Assembly (NCBI GenBank): GCA_028282665.1
Contig: JANQHN010000121.1
Coordinates: forward strand, 1-33,102
Direction: 5' to 3'
Source of the DNA: Phycisphaerae bacterium
GTDB taxonomy: Bacteria; Planctomycetota; Phycisphaerae; UBA1845
DNA length: 33,102 nt
Under the pieces are notes generated by a model. That model was not told the origin of the DNA. It ran no database searches and was given only the letters and a program-made list of their open reading frames with translations. A program made the position numbers and the translations under genes. Positions 7,701 through 15,908 of the stretch are shown one piece after another. Position 1 is the stretch's first letter, and the number at the start of each line of letters is the position of its first letter.

Positions 7701-8794
7701 GATCCATGAATGGCGATCCCGAACGCTGTGTGATTGACGCTCAAGGCACGGAGGAGGACGCACACCGAGTCTTTCGCTTTGAGTGCGGTGAAACGCCTGC
7801 GAGCCAATTGCGCGGTCTGACCCTCCGCGGCGGATATGTGCCGGACGTAGACAACTACTACAATAGCGGGGGCGCCGTGTTTATTCATGGCAGCCATCCG
7901 TTTATCGGGCAATGTCGAATCGTAGACAACTACGCAGTGGAATCTGGAGGAGCCATCTTCTGCCTTCTCGGCGGTGTTGATCTATGCAACAGTGATCTGC
8001 GAGAAAACCAGTCCGACGAAGACGGCGGCGCCGTTTATGCACTGTCTGGATCGAAGTTGAAGGTGAATCGGTGTGTCTTTTCCGACAACGCAACGGGTGA
8101 TGACGGCGGAGGTATTTACTTAGACCGCTCTGAGGCTGTACTGCGCAATAGTCTCTTCGTAAGCCATGACTCAGTAGCGGTAGATGCGGCAAACATTATT
8201 GCCGGTCACGAAATGCTGGTTGAGAACTGCACAATCATAGGCAACAGATGGGGGCTTAGTTTCTCTGATTACCTGACCGTACGTAATTCGATTATTCGCA
8301 ACAACAAACTCGGCGACTTCTTCGCCCATTCCGATCGAGCAACCGTGACTTACTCCAACATCGGCGGCGGCTGGACGGGCGAGGGCAACATTGACGAAGA
8401 ACCCGGATTCGTATCGGGCGGCTACTGGGACGACAACGGCACGCCGATCAACCCTTATGATGACATCTGGATTCCCGGTAATTACCACCTGGCTTCCACT
8501 TCACCATGCATCAACACTGGCGATCCGCAACTGGTTCCAACCGTGGGCGAAACGGACTTGGACGGTTATCTTCGCGTGTTGTGCAACAGGGTTGACTTGG
8601 GGGCCTTTGAATTCGGCATCGGCGATTACGATTGCAATCGAGCGGTGGATCTAGCAGACTTGTTGGGGTGGGATGACTGCATGACAGGCCCGGGCGGAAA
8701 CGCCTATCCCGCCGTTTGCGCGTCGTTCGACTTCAACGCCGACAGTTACGTTGATCTGTTTGACTTTGCGGGCGTACAAAGAACCGTTCCGTAA
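4766..8794 (+). CDS. Large exported right-handed beta-helix protein with dockerin-like C-terminus
   Basis: A 1342-residue surface or secreted protein. The start at 4766 (MHRKVFLRP) has AAAAGGA about 9 nt upstream and begins a Sec signal peptide (hydrophobic SILWLLTFLPMFSVIEG); the longer frame from 4682 lacks this logic. Three homologous modules follow (roughly residues 31-339, 391-860, 912-1285). Each has the phrase EGDEVV(I)LADGTYTGDGNRD, then short repeats such as 'TIxNCxIxxNxAxxxGGGVYC' that stack into a parallel beta-helix, then 'SPCRDxG...DIGADEF', a choice-of-anchor-Q-like ending. Modules are joined by calcium-binding linkers 'DxDxDGLPDWWEVRHFG' (about 340 and 861). The tail (about 1286-1342, DYDCNRAVDLADLL...CMTGPGG...DFNADSYVDLFDFA) is a duplicated EF-hand-like dockerin-type motif. 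A role in polysaccharide binding or adhesion is inferred, not shown; no catalytic residues identified. Confidence 0.85.
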   Translation: MHRKVFLRPGILSILWLLTFLPMFSVIEGAIIWVDDDSQHDPGPGDPLVSDPAEDGSAEHPFDAIQEAINVALVGDEVVLRDGTYTGDGNRDLDYIGKAIAVRSESGKPSTCTIDCQGNSGAPHRGFYFHSGETSEAVVFGLTIANGYANGSSPAGAYGGGILCVASSPTVANCTFKDNKVWAAPSVGGGISCINSAATIRNCRFTENKSIRGDSISFHEGDESTVVNCTIGDDEARREIYSEDSTPTLTNTVIWSLHENSLYFTGTAPTIRYCAIRGGWPGEGNLNVDPLLTPDGHLTASSTCRDSGDPLGSHAGQADIDGESRSADAGVDMGADEFHDIDNDGLPDWWEVRHFGNPQAGLPDGNDDDDQRTNLEEYAIGTDPHLAPVTYYVAPDGNDTWDGLLPTWDGASGPKATIQAALNATHPNEGDEVILADGTYTGDGNRDIDYHGHAVTVRSASGNPETCIIDAQGSEAEPHRGFYFHSGERERSRLFGVTITGGYAHSPNSSYSHGGGVYCYDGAPTIENCIIRNCVAANEVGYGGGANGGEATFVNCVFEGNEASRGGGCYQGILIDCKIRRNFALWGGGVMNGDLRGCEVAENVAVSGGGVAVAGNCRVIECEIRGNRAEAQGGGVHCWWGDLDIQDCKILDNVTVNGAGGVHCNMHTSDLARMLRCEIVGNKSEKLSWGVGAAYFQGGESIITDCRIARNGCSYGISIWASNTTIRNCLVMDNQRAGAYAEDSNTSWINCTITGNHHAGILLDGGSSTLRNCIVFDNRFAALDPHDGEYSVTYSNIEGGWSGEGNLDVDPLLTAAGRLLAGSPCRDMGAPNGDYEDLADVDGEPRLHGSAVDIGADEFSDTDSDALPDFFELHHFGDPVSAAPHDNPDSDQRDNLAEYEAGSDPQLATVRYYVHPEGNDTWDGLSLYWNGVNGPKATIQAAINLTDLWEGDEVVLADGLYVGDGNRDLSMHGRSTIVRSMNGDPERCVIDAQGTEEDAHRVFRFECGETPASQLRGLTLRGGYVPDVDNYYNSGGAVFIHGSHPFIGQCRIVDNYAVESGGAIFCLLGGVDLCNSDLRENQSDEDGGAVYALSGSKLKVNRCVFSDNATGDDGGGIYLDRSEAVLRNSLFVSHDSVAVDAANIIAGHEMLVENCTIIGNRWGLSFSDYLTVRNSIIRNNKLGDFFAHSDRATVTYSNIGGGWTGEGNIDEEPGFVSGGYWDDNGTPINPYDDIWIPGNYHLASTSPCINTGDPQLVPTVGETDLDGYLRVLCNRVDLGAFEFGIGDYDCNRAVDLADLLGWDDCMTGPGGNAYPAVCASFDFNADSYVDLFDFAGVQRTVP
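4854..8620 (+). repeat. Three tandem homologous coding modules
   Basis: Within the beta-helix gene a unit of about 1.1-1.6 kb occurs three times, starting near 4854, 5935 and 7497. Units 2 and 3 open with nearly the same text, YYVxPxGNDTWDG, and all three share GDGNRD and DIGADEF/DMGADEF. The units have clearly diverged at DNA level, so this is an old internal duplication and not a recent expansion. Confidence 0.8.
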
Positions 8795-8828
8795 GGAAAC
8801 TCTCGCAAGAACCGTCCAGATAGGTTTC

Positions 8829-8862
8829 TTCGACCTGCCTGCATCAAAGCAGGAAGGTCGAA
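8829..8862 (+). terminator. Stem-loop downstream of the beta-helix gene
   Basis: TTCGACCT (8829-8836) pairs perfectly with AGGTCGAA (8855-8862); five further pairs continue inside after one mismatch, with loop ATCAAA. It begins 34 nt after the stop codon. There is no U-tract on either side (AAAATAAG follows on plus), so it may stabilise the mRNA end or act as an atypical terminator. Confidence 0.45.
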
Positions 8863-8892
8863 AAATAAGTCATCCCACCCGTCAATCCGAAC

Positions 8893-9121
8893 CTACTCTT
8901 TAATGCGCTGCTTGATTTTTGCTTCGATCATGGCGTCCAGCGCCAGTCCCCGCAGGTCCGCCAGCTTGATCTCCTTCCCGTCTACCGTCGGGCAACGAAC
9001 TCGGGAGCCCGTTCACCGATTTGAATGATGAAGAATCTCTCGATTTTGACGTCCGCGGTCTTGACGGTACCGACCGGCACCGTGATGTCTCGTTTGAACG
9101 AAATATCCCGTGGTCCCCGAC
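8893..9121 (-). pseudogene. Thioredoxin-fold (TlpA/AhpC-like) gene remnant
   Basis: Minus-strand reading gives SFKRDITVPVGTVKT, then VKIERFFIIQIGERAPEFV, a frameshift at about 8990, then TVDGKEIKLADLRG running straight into LALDAMIEAKIKQRIKE and a stop at 8893. 'GERAPEF..PTVDGKEIKLADLRG' is the entry of a thioredoxin-like redoxin domain, which should continue into a WCxxC active-site region. That whole domain (about 100 or more residues) is absent, and the tail looks like the protein's distal C-terminus joined after LRG. An in-frame stop occurs just upstream (about 9123), so the N-terminal domain is lost as well. The gene is dead; family assignment is from recognised phrases only. Confidence 0.5.
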
Positions 9122-9129
9122 CTCAGCCC

Positions 9130-9468
9130 TCATTTGCCACCGGAGGCATGCTCTTGAGGACGAATGATTTGCGCAGCTCGATCATCCGCCTGCCAGCCGC
9201 ACTCCGGACAGCGCAACTCCGGCAGGCCATACATGTTGTAGTCGCACTCCGGACAGTGCCCCTGACGAAGTCGATCTTCTTCTGGCAAGTTAAACACGCG
9301 CTGTATTGCAAGGACCGCGGCAATGATGATTCCTAAAAAAAGGGCAAAACAGACGAAGCATAAAAATCCATGCCCAAACTTGCCAAAAAACGCAGCCCCA
9401 TACAACGCTACCAGCATCAAAAATAGTGAAACAAATACAATTGAAATGACGGCAAGTGCCTTTTGCAT
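9130..9468 (-). CDS. Small membrane protein with C-terminal zinc ribbon
   Basis: 112 residues. Two transmembrane helices (about residues 5-28 and 34-58) are followed by a cytoplasmic zinc ribbon, CPECDYNMYGLPELRCPECG (about 72-91), with two CPEC knuckles. The phrase CPxCxYNxxGLxxxRCPECG is very common in small planctomycete membrane proteins of unknown role. The ATG at 9468 has no Shine-Dalgarno; the 82-nt gap to the efflux operon contains a GC-rich inverted repeat (GCCGGC near 9481 and 9509), so it may be the last gene of that transcript or independently expressed. Function unknown. Confidence 0.75.
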   Translation of the reverse strand: MQKALAVISIVFVSLFLMLVALYGAAFFGKFGHGFLCFVCFALFLGIIIAAVLAIQRVFNLPEEDRLRQGHCPECDYNMYGLPELRCPECGWQADDRAAQIIRPQEHASGGK

Positions 9469-9550
9469 AGTTTTCTATTAGCCGGCTGTCACCAGCCGTG
9501 CAACGGCCGGCGGCTTACAAGCCACTTTCTTAACTTCAGTAGATGGTCAA

Positions 9551-11131
9551 CTAATCTTCCACTTCCTTTACCCGATTCACACCGGCCGCTTCGCGCAGGT
9601 CAGTCCAGGCTTGGCGGAGGCGGATACGGGCCAGCGCCAGATTGGCGTCGGCCGTGGTGTAATCGCGTTGAGTTTCGTTGAGGCGGTTAAGTGTTTCCTT
9701 GCCCGCAAGGTACGCAGCCTTGATCATGCGGCGGTTCTCGGCGGCGGTCTCAAGCGCTTCTTCCTGTAATCTGATTTCTTCTTGCGCGTCCCGCAAATCG
9801 ATGACTGCTTGTTGAATTTGCGAGCGGACATTGAGCCTCAGTTTGCGGTAGTTCTCCTCCATCTCTCGTTTATTCGCAGTCGCTTCCAGAACTCGCCCGC
9901 GCCGCGCCCCGCCAGAAAAGAGCTCCCAGCGAAACTCGATCGACGCCCCCGCCGCTTGATCCTCCACCGAGTACTTCATGTTCGAGCTCTTGTCGTAGCC
10001 CCACGAGCTGCTCACGGCGATCACCGGATTGTACGAACCGCGCGCCGCTCGCACGCGTTCCCGCTCCGCCGCCACCATAGCATCAAACTGCCGCAGATCA
10101 GGCCTATTCGAAAGCGCCTTGACCATCCATTCCTCAATATTTACCCGTGTAAGATCGATTTCCGGCAGACCATTTAGCGCCGTAACTTCGAACTCATCCA
10201 CCGAGACCGCGTCCGCAACTCCCATCAACTCCGCAAGTACTACCTTCGCCGTGTCGCGAATTCCGATCGCCTGCGTCACCTGCGCTTGCGCACTTAAAGC
10301 GCGGACACGGAAATTGTCCACATCCGCTTGAGTCACACGCCGTGCTTGCAGCAATTTTTCCGTCTCGTCAAGTTGTTCACGGCTAAATGCTTCATCCGCC
10401 AGAGCGACGCGAATCTGCTCCTTCGCGAGTTGAATGCGAAGGTAAGTGGATTCGATCGCACCGCGCAGTATGCGCTTTGAATCTTCATAGGAAAACCTCG
10501 CAGCTTTTTGCAGGTATTCGGATGCCTTCAAATTACCATCGCGCACAAAACCGTCGAATAAAGTCCAGGTCGTCGTAAAAGCACTGGAATGCTCGCTGAA
10601 GGATTCATGATTCCCACTCGCGTCCGAGCCGAACAGGGGTTGGCGCAGCGCTGTTAAGAGAGCCGTAATTGCGAGATTTTGTGGATCGCTTTCTACATCC
10701 GTGGGTATAGTCGGTGTCACCTGCCTTAAGGCATCAATACGGTTACGACTAGTCGGCGTGTGAAAAGTACGCGTGGAATTGTGGGTGAAGACCAGATTAG
10801 GGTAGTACCGTGATTCAGCCTGGATCACGCGTGCTCCCGCAGCGGCGAGTCGAGCGCGGGCGGCTCCCAAGTCCGGACTCGATTCCATGGCGGCACTCAT
10901 CGCTTCCTCGAGCGTCAGTACCCCATCTTCGAACACAGCCAGTGGCTCGGCGAATCGGCGGGTTGTCAATACTTGCGCAAATCGGTCATTGCGAACGCGA
11001 TCAAATTGTGCGACGAATCGGCCTGGCGCCTCGGCTACCGTGTATATAGAATTGTCTGAATTGTGACACGCTAGTAATAAATTGGCTGTGACCGATACTG
11101 CGATGATTAAGGCTGCGAATCTTAAATTCAT
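9551..11131 (-). CDS. TolC-family outer-membrane efflux lipoprotein
   Basis: A 526-residue outer-membrane channel component of a tripartite efflux pump. The start is placed at 11131 so that the protein opens with a lipoprotein signal, MNLRFAALIIAVSVTANLLLAC, giving lipidated Cys22; the alternative GTG at 11176 would bury this signal. The body has the duplicated OEP repeat, each half opening with a helical segment: LTLEEAMSAAMESSPDLGAARARLAAAGARV and later NRPDLRQFDAMVAAERERVRAARG, and long alpha-helical barrel segments rich in Ala/Gln/Arg (…AENRRMIKAAYLAGKETLNRLNETQRDY…). It follows the RND pump gene by 45 nt as the third gene of the operon. It exports the pump substrate through the outer membrane; substrate unknown. 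Confidence 0.9.
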   Translation of the reverse strand: MNLRFAALIIAVSVTANLLLACHNSDNSIYTVAEAPGRFVAQFDRVRNDRFAQVLTTRRFAEPLAVFEDGVLTLEEAMSAAMESSPDLGAARARLAAAGARVIQAESRYYPNLVFTHNSTRTFHTPTSRNRIDALRQVTPTIPTDVESDPQNLAITALLTALRQPLFGSDASGNHESFSEHSSAFTTTWTLFDGFVRDGNLKASEYLQKAARFSYEDSKRILRGAIESTYLRIQLAKEQIRVALADEAFSREQLDETEKLLQARRVTQADVDNFRVRALSAQAQVTQAIGIRDTAKVVLAELMGVADAVSVDEFEVTALNGLPEIDLTRVNIEEWMVKALSNRPDLRQFDAMVAAERERVRAARGSYNPVIAVSSSWGYDKSSNMKYSVEDQAAGASIEFRWELFSGGARRGRVLEATANKREMEENYRKLRLNVRSQIQQAVIDLRDAQEEIRLQEEALETAAENRRMIKAAYLAGKETLNRLNETQRDYTTADANLALARIRLRQAWTDLREAAGVNRVKEVED

Positions 11132-11176
11132 GATTGTCGTATCCGTAACCCCGGAAAGGGTATCCGAAAAAACCAC

Positions 11177-14100
11177 CTAAGAAGAAGTGGCGGACTGAGC
11201 GGACGGCGAGTGTTCAGTCAACATTTCCTGCGTGTATTCTTCCACGTCCTCCGGCAGCGGATAAGATCCGCCACGAAGCAGCCAGTGTGCAAACCGCCGC
11301 ATATCGTTAACCAGCAGATAAAGCGACGGAACGATAAATAGCGTCAGCACAGTGGCGAACACAATACCAAACACCAGGGAAATCGCCATTGGCACAAGCG
11401 GGGCAGCCTGCGTGCTGCGCTCAAGCATCAGTGGCGCAAGCCCTGCTACAGTAGTGATTGACGTAAGCACCACGGCGCGAAAGCGTCGTTCCCCCGCTCC
11501 CGCAACCGCCTCCGCCACCGACTTACCCTCGCGAATCGACGTGTTGACTTGATCGAGCAGCACAAGCGAGTCATTAACCACCACACCCGACAACGCAACT
11601 ACGCCGAATAAACTCATGAGCGTAACATCGAATCCCATGATGGCGTGGCCGAAAACCGCCCCGATAATGCCGAACGGCACCGCAATGAGAATGATGACCG
11701 GTTTGATGTATGACCGCAACATCCCTGCTAAAACCGCGTAAACGGCAAGCATCGCCATCTGGAAACCCGTCCACAGACTCGACAACGACATATCCATTTC
11801 GTCGCGATGCCCGCCAAAGGCCCAATACATATCATTGTAATCGTTGACCAATGTGGGCAGGTACTCACTCTCGAGTTCCTCGAAGACGCGCGTGGCATTG
11901 GCGACACGTTCATCGACATCGGCAAAGACGCGAACACGGCGCTTGCCATCTTGATGGCCTATCATGGCGAAACCCTGATCCCAGGCAACCTCGACCGCCT
12001 CTTCAAAAGGAATGCGCTGACCGGTCGGCAATTTGAAATGCTTCTGGTTAAGCTCGGTGATAGAGCGCCGTTCCTCCTCGCGATAGCGTACGCGAACGAT
12101 CACTTCCTCTCGACCGCGCCGTAGTCGAACCGCCTCCCCTCCGTAAAAACCCTGGCGTAGCTGTCGGGCAACATCCTCAAGGGTAAGCCCAAGCGTCCTT
12201 GCGCTTGGTTTGAGCTTGACGCGCAACTCACGCTTACCGGGCAGCAAGTCGGAGTAAACATCAGTCACACCCGCATACGTACTGAGTTTTTCCGACAGTC
12301 GAGCTCTCGCATCATTCAGGTCTTCCAGGTTTGAACCCATGAAGCGAACCTCGATAGGCGCTTTCACCGGGCCTATCTCTTCGCGCTCGATGAAGTAGGC
12401 AATCGCATCGTGAACCTTACCGATTTTCTCACGCCACTTCTCGATGATGACCTGCTCATCAAAACCGCGCTTTTCCGCAGGCATGAGTTCGATGCGCACT
12501 TCGCAAAGATTGCTGCCACGTTCCGGCCAAAAGTCCGCAAATTCACCAACCACGGCGTAAGTATTTTTAACGAGTGGACCTTCAACCTCGGAGGCAAGTT
12601 CAGGATCATCATTTAGTGCAAGAGCAGCTAATTCCATCCGCTGTGCGGTATCCTCGCTCAGTGAAGCGGGTGTACCTTCCGGATAGCGAACGCGGGCCCG
12701 CAGAATAGCCCCTGTTTCCTTCGGGTAAAAGATGAACGAAACTCTGTCGCCCAAAACAAGCCCCACCACGAAAGCGAGCATGCCCAACGCTCCGGCAATC
12801 GTAACCAACCGATACCGCAACGAAAGCCGATAGACAGGCCTGTACCAGTATTCGACGACGTGATCGATTGCCTTTTCCAATCGCTTACGTAAAGCATTCA
12901 CTCTTCGTTTGTATGAGTTGGATTCATTCACCTTGTGCCCCGCCAAGTGGGCAGGCAGAATACCGAACGCTTCGACCGCAGAAGCAAGAATGGCACCAAT
13001 CACAACGACCGGCAGTACGCGAATCACGTTGCCCATCGCCCCTAAGATGAACAGCAATGGAATGAACGTCATGATCGTCGTCAGCGAAGAACCAAGCACA
13101 GGTACGGCAACCCCATTCGCACCATTGATCGAAGCTAATTGAGGTGCGTCACCAGCACGTCTGCGGTTGTGGATATTCTCGGCAATGACGATTGCATCGT
13201 CCACAATGATGCCCGAAACCATGATCAATGCAAACATACTAATCATGTTCAACGTTTCACCGCTAAACGCCATCACGATCAATGCGCCGCCAAATGCAAC
13301 CGGAATCCCAATCGCAACCCAGAAAGCAGTGCGCATTTCCAAAAAAAGCGTCAGCGCGGCGAAGACCAAAATAATGCCCAGCAGGCCGTTGGATACCAAC
13401 ATCTGCACCCGATCTTCCACATGACGGGAACTGTCGGCCCAAAACGACATGGTTACGCGTTGCGGAAGAAAGCCCTGCTGACTTTCAACGTAGGTGCGAA
13501 CCGCTCGTGCGATGGACGTGGTGTCCTCCTGCGGCGTTTTATACACGATGACCGAAAGCGCGGGCTTGCCGTTGAATCGGCCTCGAATCGTTTGCTCTTC
13601 GAAACCCTCGCGAATTTCTGCGATGTCACTTAGATGAACGACCGCGTTAGGCCGTTCGATAACTACGAGTTTTTCATATTCGGATGCGCGCAAACGACGC
13701 CCCGCAATACGTAACGATACTTCTTCCTCGGAAGTCCGAATTGTACCCGCGGAGAGCTCGAGGCTGCTGCGGGCAATTGCGGCCATGACTTGATCGAACG
13801 TAAGGTTATAAGCTTGTAACGACTCTTCCGAAAGCTCGACGATTATTTCGTCATCGCGAACGCCCGAAATCGCGACCTGTGAAACCTCGGGCATGGCAAG
13901 CAAGTCTGTTTTCGTCTTCTTTGCAACACGTTTCAAGGCACGTTCCGAGACGTCACCTGAAATCGCAATACTGATGACCTCACCACGCACGATCAGTTCG
14001 CGGATGATCGGCTTTTCTGCATCGGGCGGCAGGCGATGACTGATCTGATCGACTTCGTTACGAACCTCCTTTATCACCTCGTCCACATCTACGCCACGCG

Positions 14101-14401
14101 TATTCAATGTCAGCCACACGCTGGAAAAATCATCGCTGGAGTGAGAAGAAACCTGCCGAACCCCGCCGATTCCTTCCACAGCCTCTTCGACGGGAATCGT
14201 GATGGCACGTTCGACATCTACAGTGGCAGCGCCAGGCCATGCAATGACAATCTCGACGTGATCGACGGAGAACTCCGGGTAGGCCTCCTGCACCATATCG
14301 CGCGCAGCGAAGTACCCGCCAGCCAAGGCACACACCATAATGAGGTTGGCGAGTACGGGATTGCGAACGCCAGCCGCGATGAATTCGCGGAGAAAGCGCA
14401 T
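11177..14401 (-). CDS. RND-family efflux transporter (AcrB-like inner-membrane pump)
   Basis: 1074 residues, the usual length of HAE-type RND pumps. It starts with the canonical RNPVLANLIMVCALAGGYFA first helix, has two large periplasmic loops and about twelve membrane segments. The proton-relay aspartate pair is present in TM4 (GIIVDDAIVIAENI, D401-D402). TM10-12 phrases such as FGVVALSGVVVNDSLVLLDQVN and LTSITTVAGLAPLMLERSTQAAPLVPMAISLVFGI are standard. The start ATG lies 4 nt after the adaptor gene's stop, indicating translational coupling. The pump uses the proton gradient to expel compounds or, in many planctomycetes, lipids or metals; the sequence gives no metal-specific (CusA-type) methionine signature that I could see, so substrate is left open. 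Confidence 0.95.
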   Translation of the reverse strand: MRFLREFIAAGVRNPVLANLIMVCALAGGYFAARDMVQEAYPEFSVDHVEIVIAWPGAATVDVERAITIPVEEAVEGIGGVRQVSSHSSDDFSSVWLTLNTRGVDVDEVIKEVRNEVDQISHRLPPDAEKPIIRELIVRGEVISIAISGDVSERALKRVAKKTKTDLLAMPEVSQVAISGVRDDEIIVELSEESLQAYNLTFDQVMAAIARSSLELSAGTIRTSEEEVSLRIAGRRLRASEYEKLVVIERPNAVVHLSDIAEIREGFEEQTIRGRFNGKPALSVIVYKTPQEDTTSIARAVRTYVESQQGFLPQRVTMSFWADSSRHVEDRVQMLVSNGLLGIILVFAALTLFLEMRTAFWVAIGIPVAFGGALIVMAFSGETLNMISMFALIMVSGIIVDDAIVIAENIHNRRRAGDAPQLASINGANGVAVPVLGSSLTTIMTFIPLLFILGAMGNVIRVLPVVVIGAILASAVEAFGILPAHLAGHKVNESNSYKRRVNALRKRLEKAIDHVVEYWYRPVYRLSLRYRLVTIAGALGMLAFVVGLVLGDRVSFIFYPKETGAILRARVRYPEGTPASLSEDTAQRMELAALALNDDPELASEVEGPLVKNTYAVVGEFADFWPERGSNLCEVRIELMPAEKRGFDEQVIIEKWREKIGKVHDAIAYFIEREEIGPVKAPIEVRFMGSNLEDLNDARARLSEKLSTYAGVTDVYSDLLPGKRELRVKLKPSARTLGLTLEDVARQLRQGFYGGEAVRLRRGREEVIVRVRYREEERRSITELNQKHFKLPTGQRIPFEEAVEVAWDQGFAMIGHQDGKRRVRVFADVDERVANATRVFEELESEYLPTLVNDYNDMYWAFGGHRDEMDMSLSSLWTGFQMAMLAVYAVLAGMLRSYIKPVIILIAVPFGIIGAVFGHAIMGFDVTLMSLFGVVALSGVVVNDSLVLLDQVNTSIREGKSVAEAVAGAGERRFRAVVLTSITTVAGLAPLMLERSTQAAPLVPMAISLVFGIVFATVLTLFIVPSLYLLVNDMRRFAHWLLRGGSYPLPEDVEEYTQEMLTEHSPSAQSATSS

Positions 14402-14405
14402 GATA

Positions 14406-15908
14406 CTAATTCCCGGTTACAGGGACCGCCTGGCTAACGAATGAACGGCTTCCACTCGGCCGTCGCACTGGGTGTGCGGCGAGGATGATCTTCGAACTGC
14501 CAAGCCGCATGGGCACAGCGTCCGAAGCCGACACAACGCGGGTATCGCGGAGGACAACTCGCTCTCCCTCAATCGGATCGGTCAGCGGAGAAACGATCAC
14601 ACGTTCGCCAGCTAATAGTTCGCACGCCTCCTGCCCTGCGTATTTGTCGTGACTAACCAACACGCCTGATTCCAGAGAACGAAGCATCGGCACGCCACGC
14701 CGCGCAAGCACACCCGTCTTCGGATCGCCGTCTCTATCGTCCTCGAAGATATAAACGCATTCGTTGTCGTAAATCGCGTGCCGCGGCACGACCATCGCAT
14801 CTCGCAGCCCCCTGCCAGGAAGCTCAGCACGACAGTACATCCCAATGGCAAGAGACATTTCGTCAGTCTCTTCGTTATTGGGACGCGCAGTCATATCAAT
14901 TTGTCGCACTTCGACGACCATTTTCGCAGTACGCGTTGCTTCATCAACGCGTTCGAATCGGGTGATGTAACCACGCCAAGCAAAAGTCTGACCGCGCAGC
15001 GTCGTCCTAATGACGACTTCGGCGGGCTCTCCGTCAAGTTGTTCCAGGCTTGCCGGTTTCGCCGCCTCATCCAGCCAACTGATGTCGCGTGGATCGATGC
15101 CCACACTAATTTCGAATGCACTCATGTCCGTAAGCGTCGCGATGGAGAAATGTGCAGTCACCACTTGGGCAGTGAACGCCGACGACGATTCGACACGGGC
15201 CTCGAAGGGGCAATAGATCTTGGTCTGCCGCAAATTGTATTTAGCTTGATCCAGTCGAGCTTTGGAAGCACCGAGTTGCGCCTCCGTTTCCCCGATCAGA
15301 TGAGGAATCAAATCGACGCGACTTTGAAGTTGCAACACGACATCTTGCTGCTTGAGGTATCTCTCCTCATCGGCTGCGACAGTCTGCGACGTGCCCACGC
15401 CTTCATTCTCGAACAGCTCCTTGGTCGCGAGGAAATTTTCCTTCTCAATCTCGAGGATACGTTTCGCTACTTCGATGCGAACAACCAGTGTTTCCTTTTC
15501 CTGTTTGTGCCGCGCAATGACACCTTCGAGATGACGAACTTCGGCATCCGCTTGCGCGACCTGCGCAGTGTAAATGGTCGGATCGATCTCGAAGAGCAAC
15601 TCCCCCTTTTGAATGACCCGTCCCGCTAGCATGTCTTCGTGAACGTAAATCAACTCTCCCGTCACCTGCGGGACAATATTGACCTGGTGCTTGGGTCTGA
15701 CCGTGCCGTAACCGACAACGGGCCAGCTACCGTCCACGCCGGTCACAGGCCTGGCAAGTACCTCCAACGCCTTCGTTGAGACACGAACACTCTTAGGCTT
15801 GGGCTTGGTTGAAACGAGGTAGTACGCGCTACCTGCACCCGAAACCAAGCAGACCATCGCTAGACCCACACCGACTACACGGCGTGTATTTTCAAGTGAA
15901 ATACCCAT
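14406..15908 (-). CDS. Efflux periplasmic adaptor (HlyD/membrane fusion protein family)
   Basis: A 500-residue adaptor linking the RND pump to the outer-membrane channel. Domain order: N-terminal membrane anchor (about residues 11-31, VVGVGLAMVCLVSGAGSAYYL), first half of the lipoyl domain with GYGTVRPKHQVNIVPQVTGEL (about 66-87), a long helical hairpin (about 112-220, EVRHLEGVIARHKQEKETL and later), second lipoyl half ending YCPFEARVESS (about 233-243), then a beta-barrel and a membrane-proximal domain. The ATG has only a weak AGAAG upstream. It is the first gene of the operon; its promoter is described separately. The C-terminal ~100 residues are longer and more arginine-rich than in typical AcrA proteins. 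Confidence 0.93.
   Translation of the reverse strand: MGISLENTRRVVGVGLAMVCLVSGAGSAYYLVSTKPKPKSVRVSTKALEVLARPVTGVDGSWPVVGYGTVRPKHQVNIVPQVTGELIYVHEDMLAGRVIQKGELLFEIDPTIYTAQVAQADAEVRHLEGVIARHKQEKETLVVRIEVAKRILEIEKENFLATKELFENEGVGTSQTVAADEERYLKQQDVVLQLQSRVDLIPHLIGETEAQLGASKARLDQAKYNLRQTKIYCPFEARVESSSAFTAQVVTAHFSIATLTDMSAFEISVGIDPRDISWLDEAAKPASLEQLDGEPAEVVIRTTLRGQTFAWRGYITRFERVDEATRTAKMVVEVRQIDMTARPNNEETDEMSLAIGMYCRAELPGRGLRDAMVVPRHAIYDNECVYIFEDDRDGDPKTGVLARRGVPMLRSLESGVLVSHDKYAGQEACELLAGERVIVSPLTDPIEGERVVLRDTRVVSASDAVPMRLGSSKIILAAHPVRRPSGSRSFVSQAVPVTGN

Noticed and set aside
14778-15629. 283-codon plus frame opposite the efflux adaptor
   Set aside because: The adaptor on the other strand is unmistakable and the plus frame has no signal, ribosome binding site or family features.
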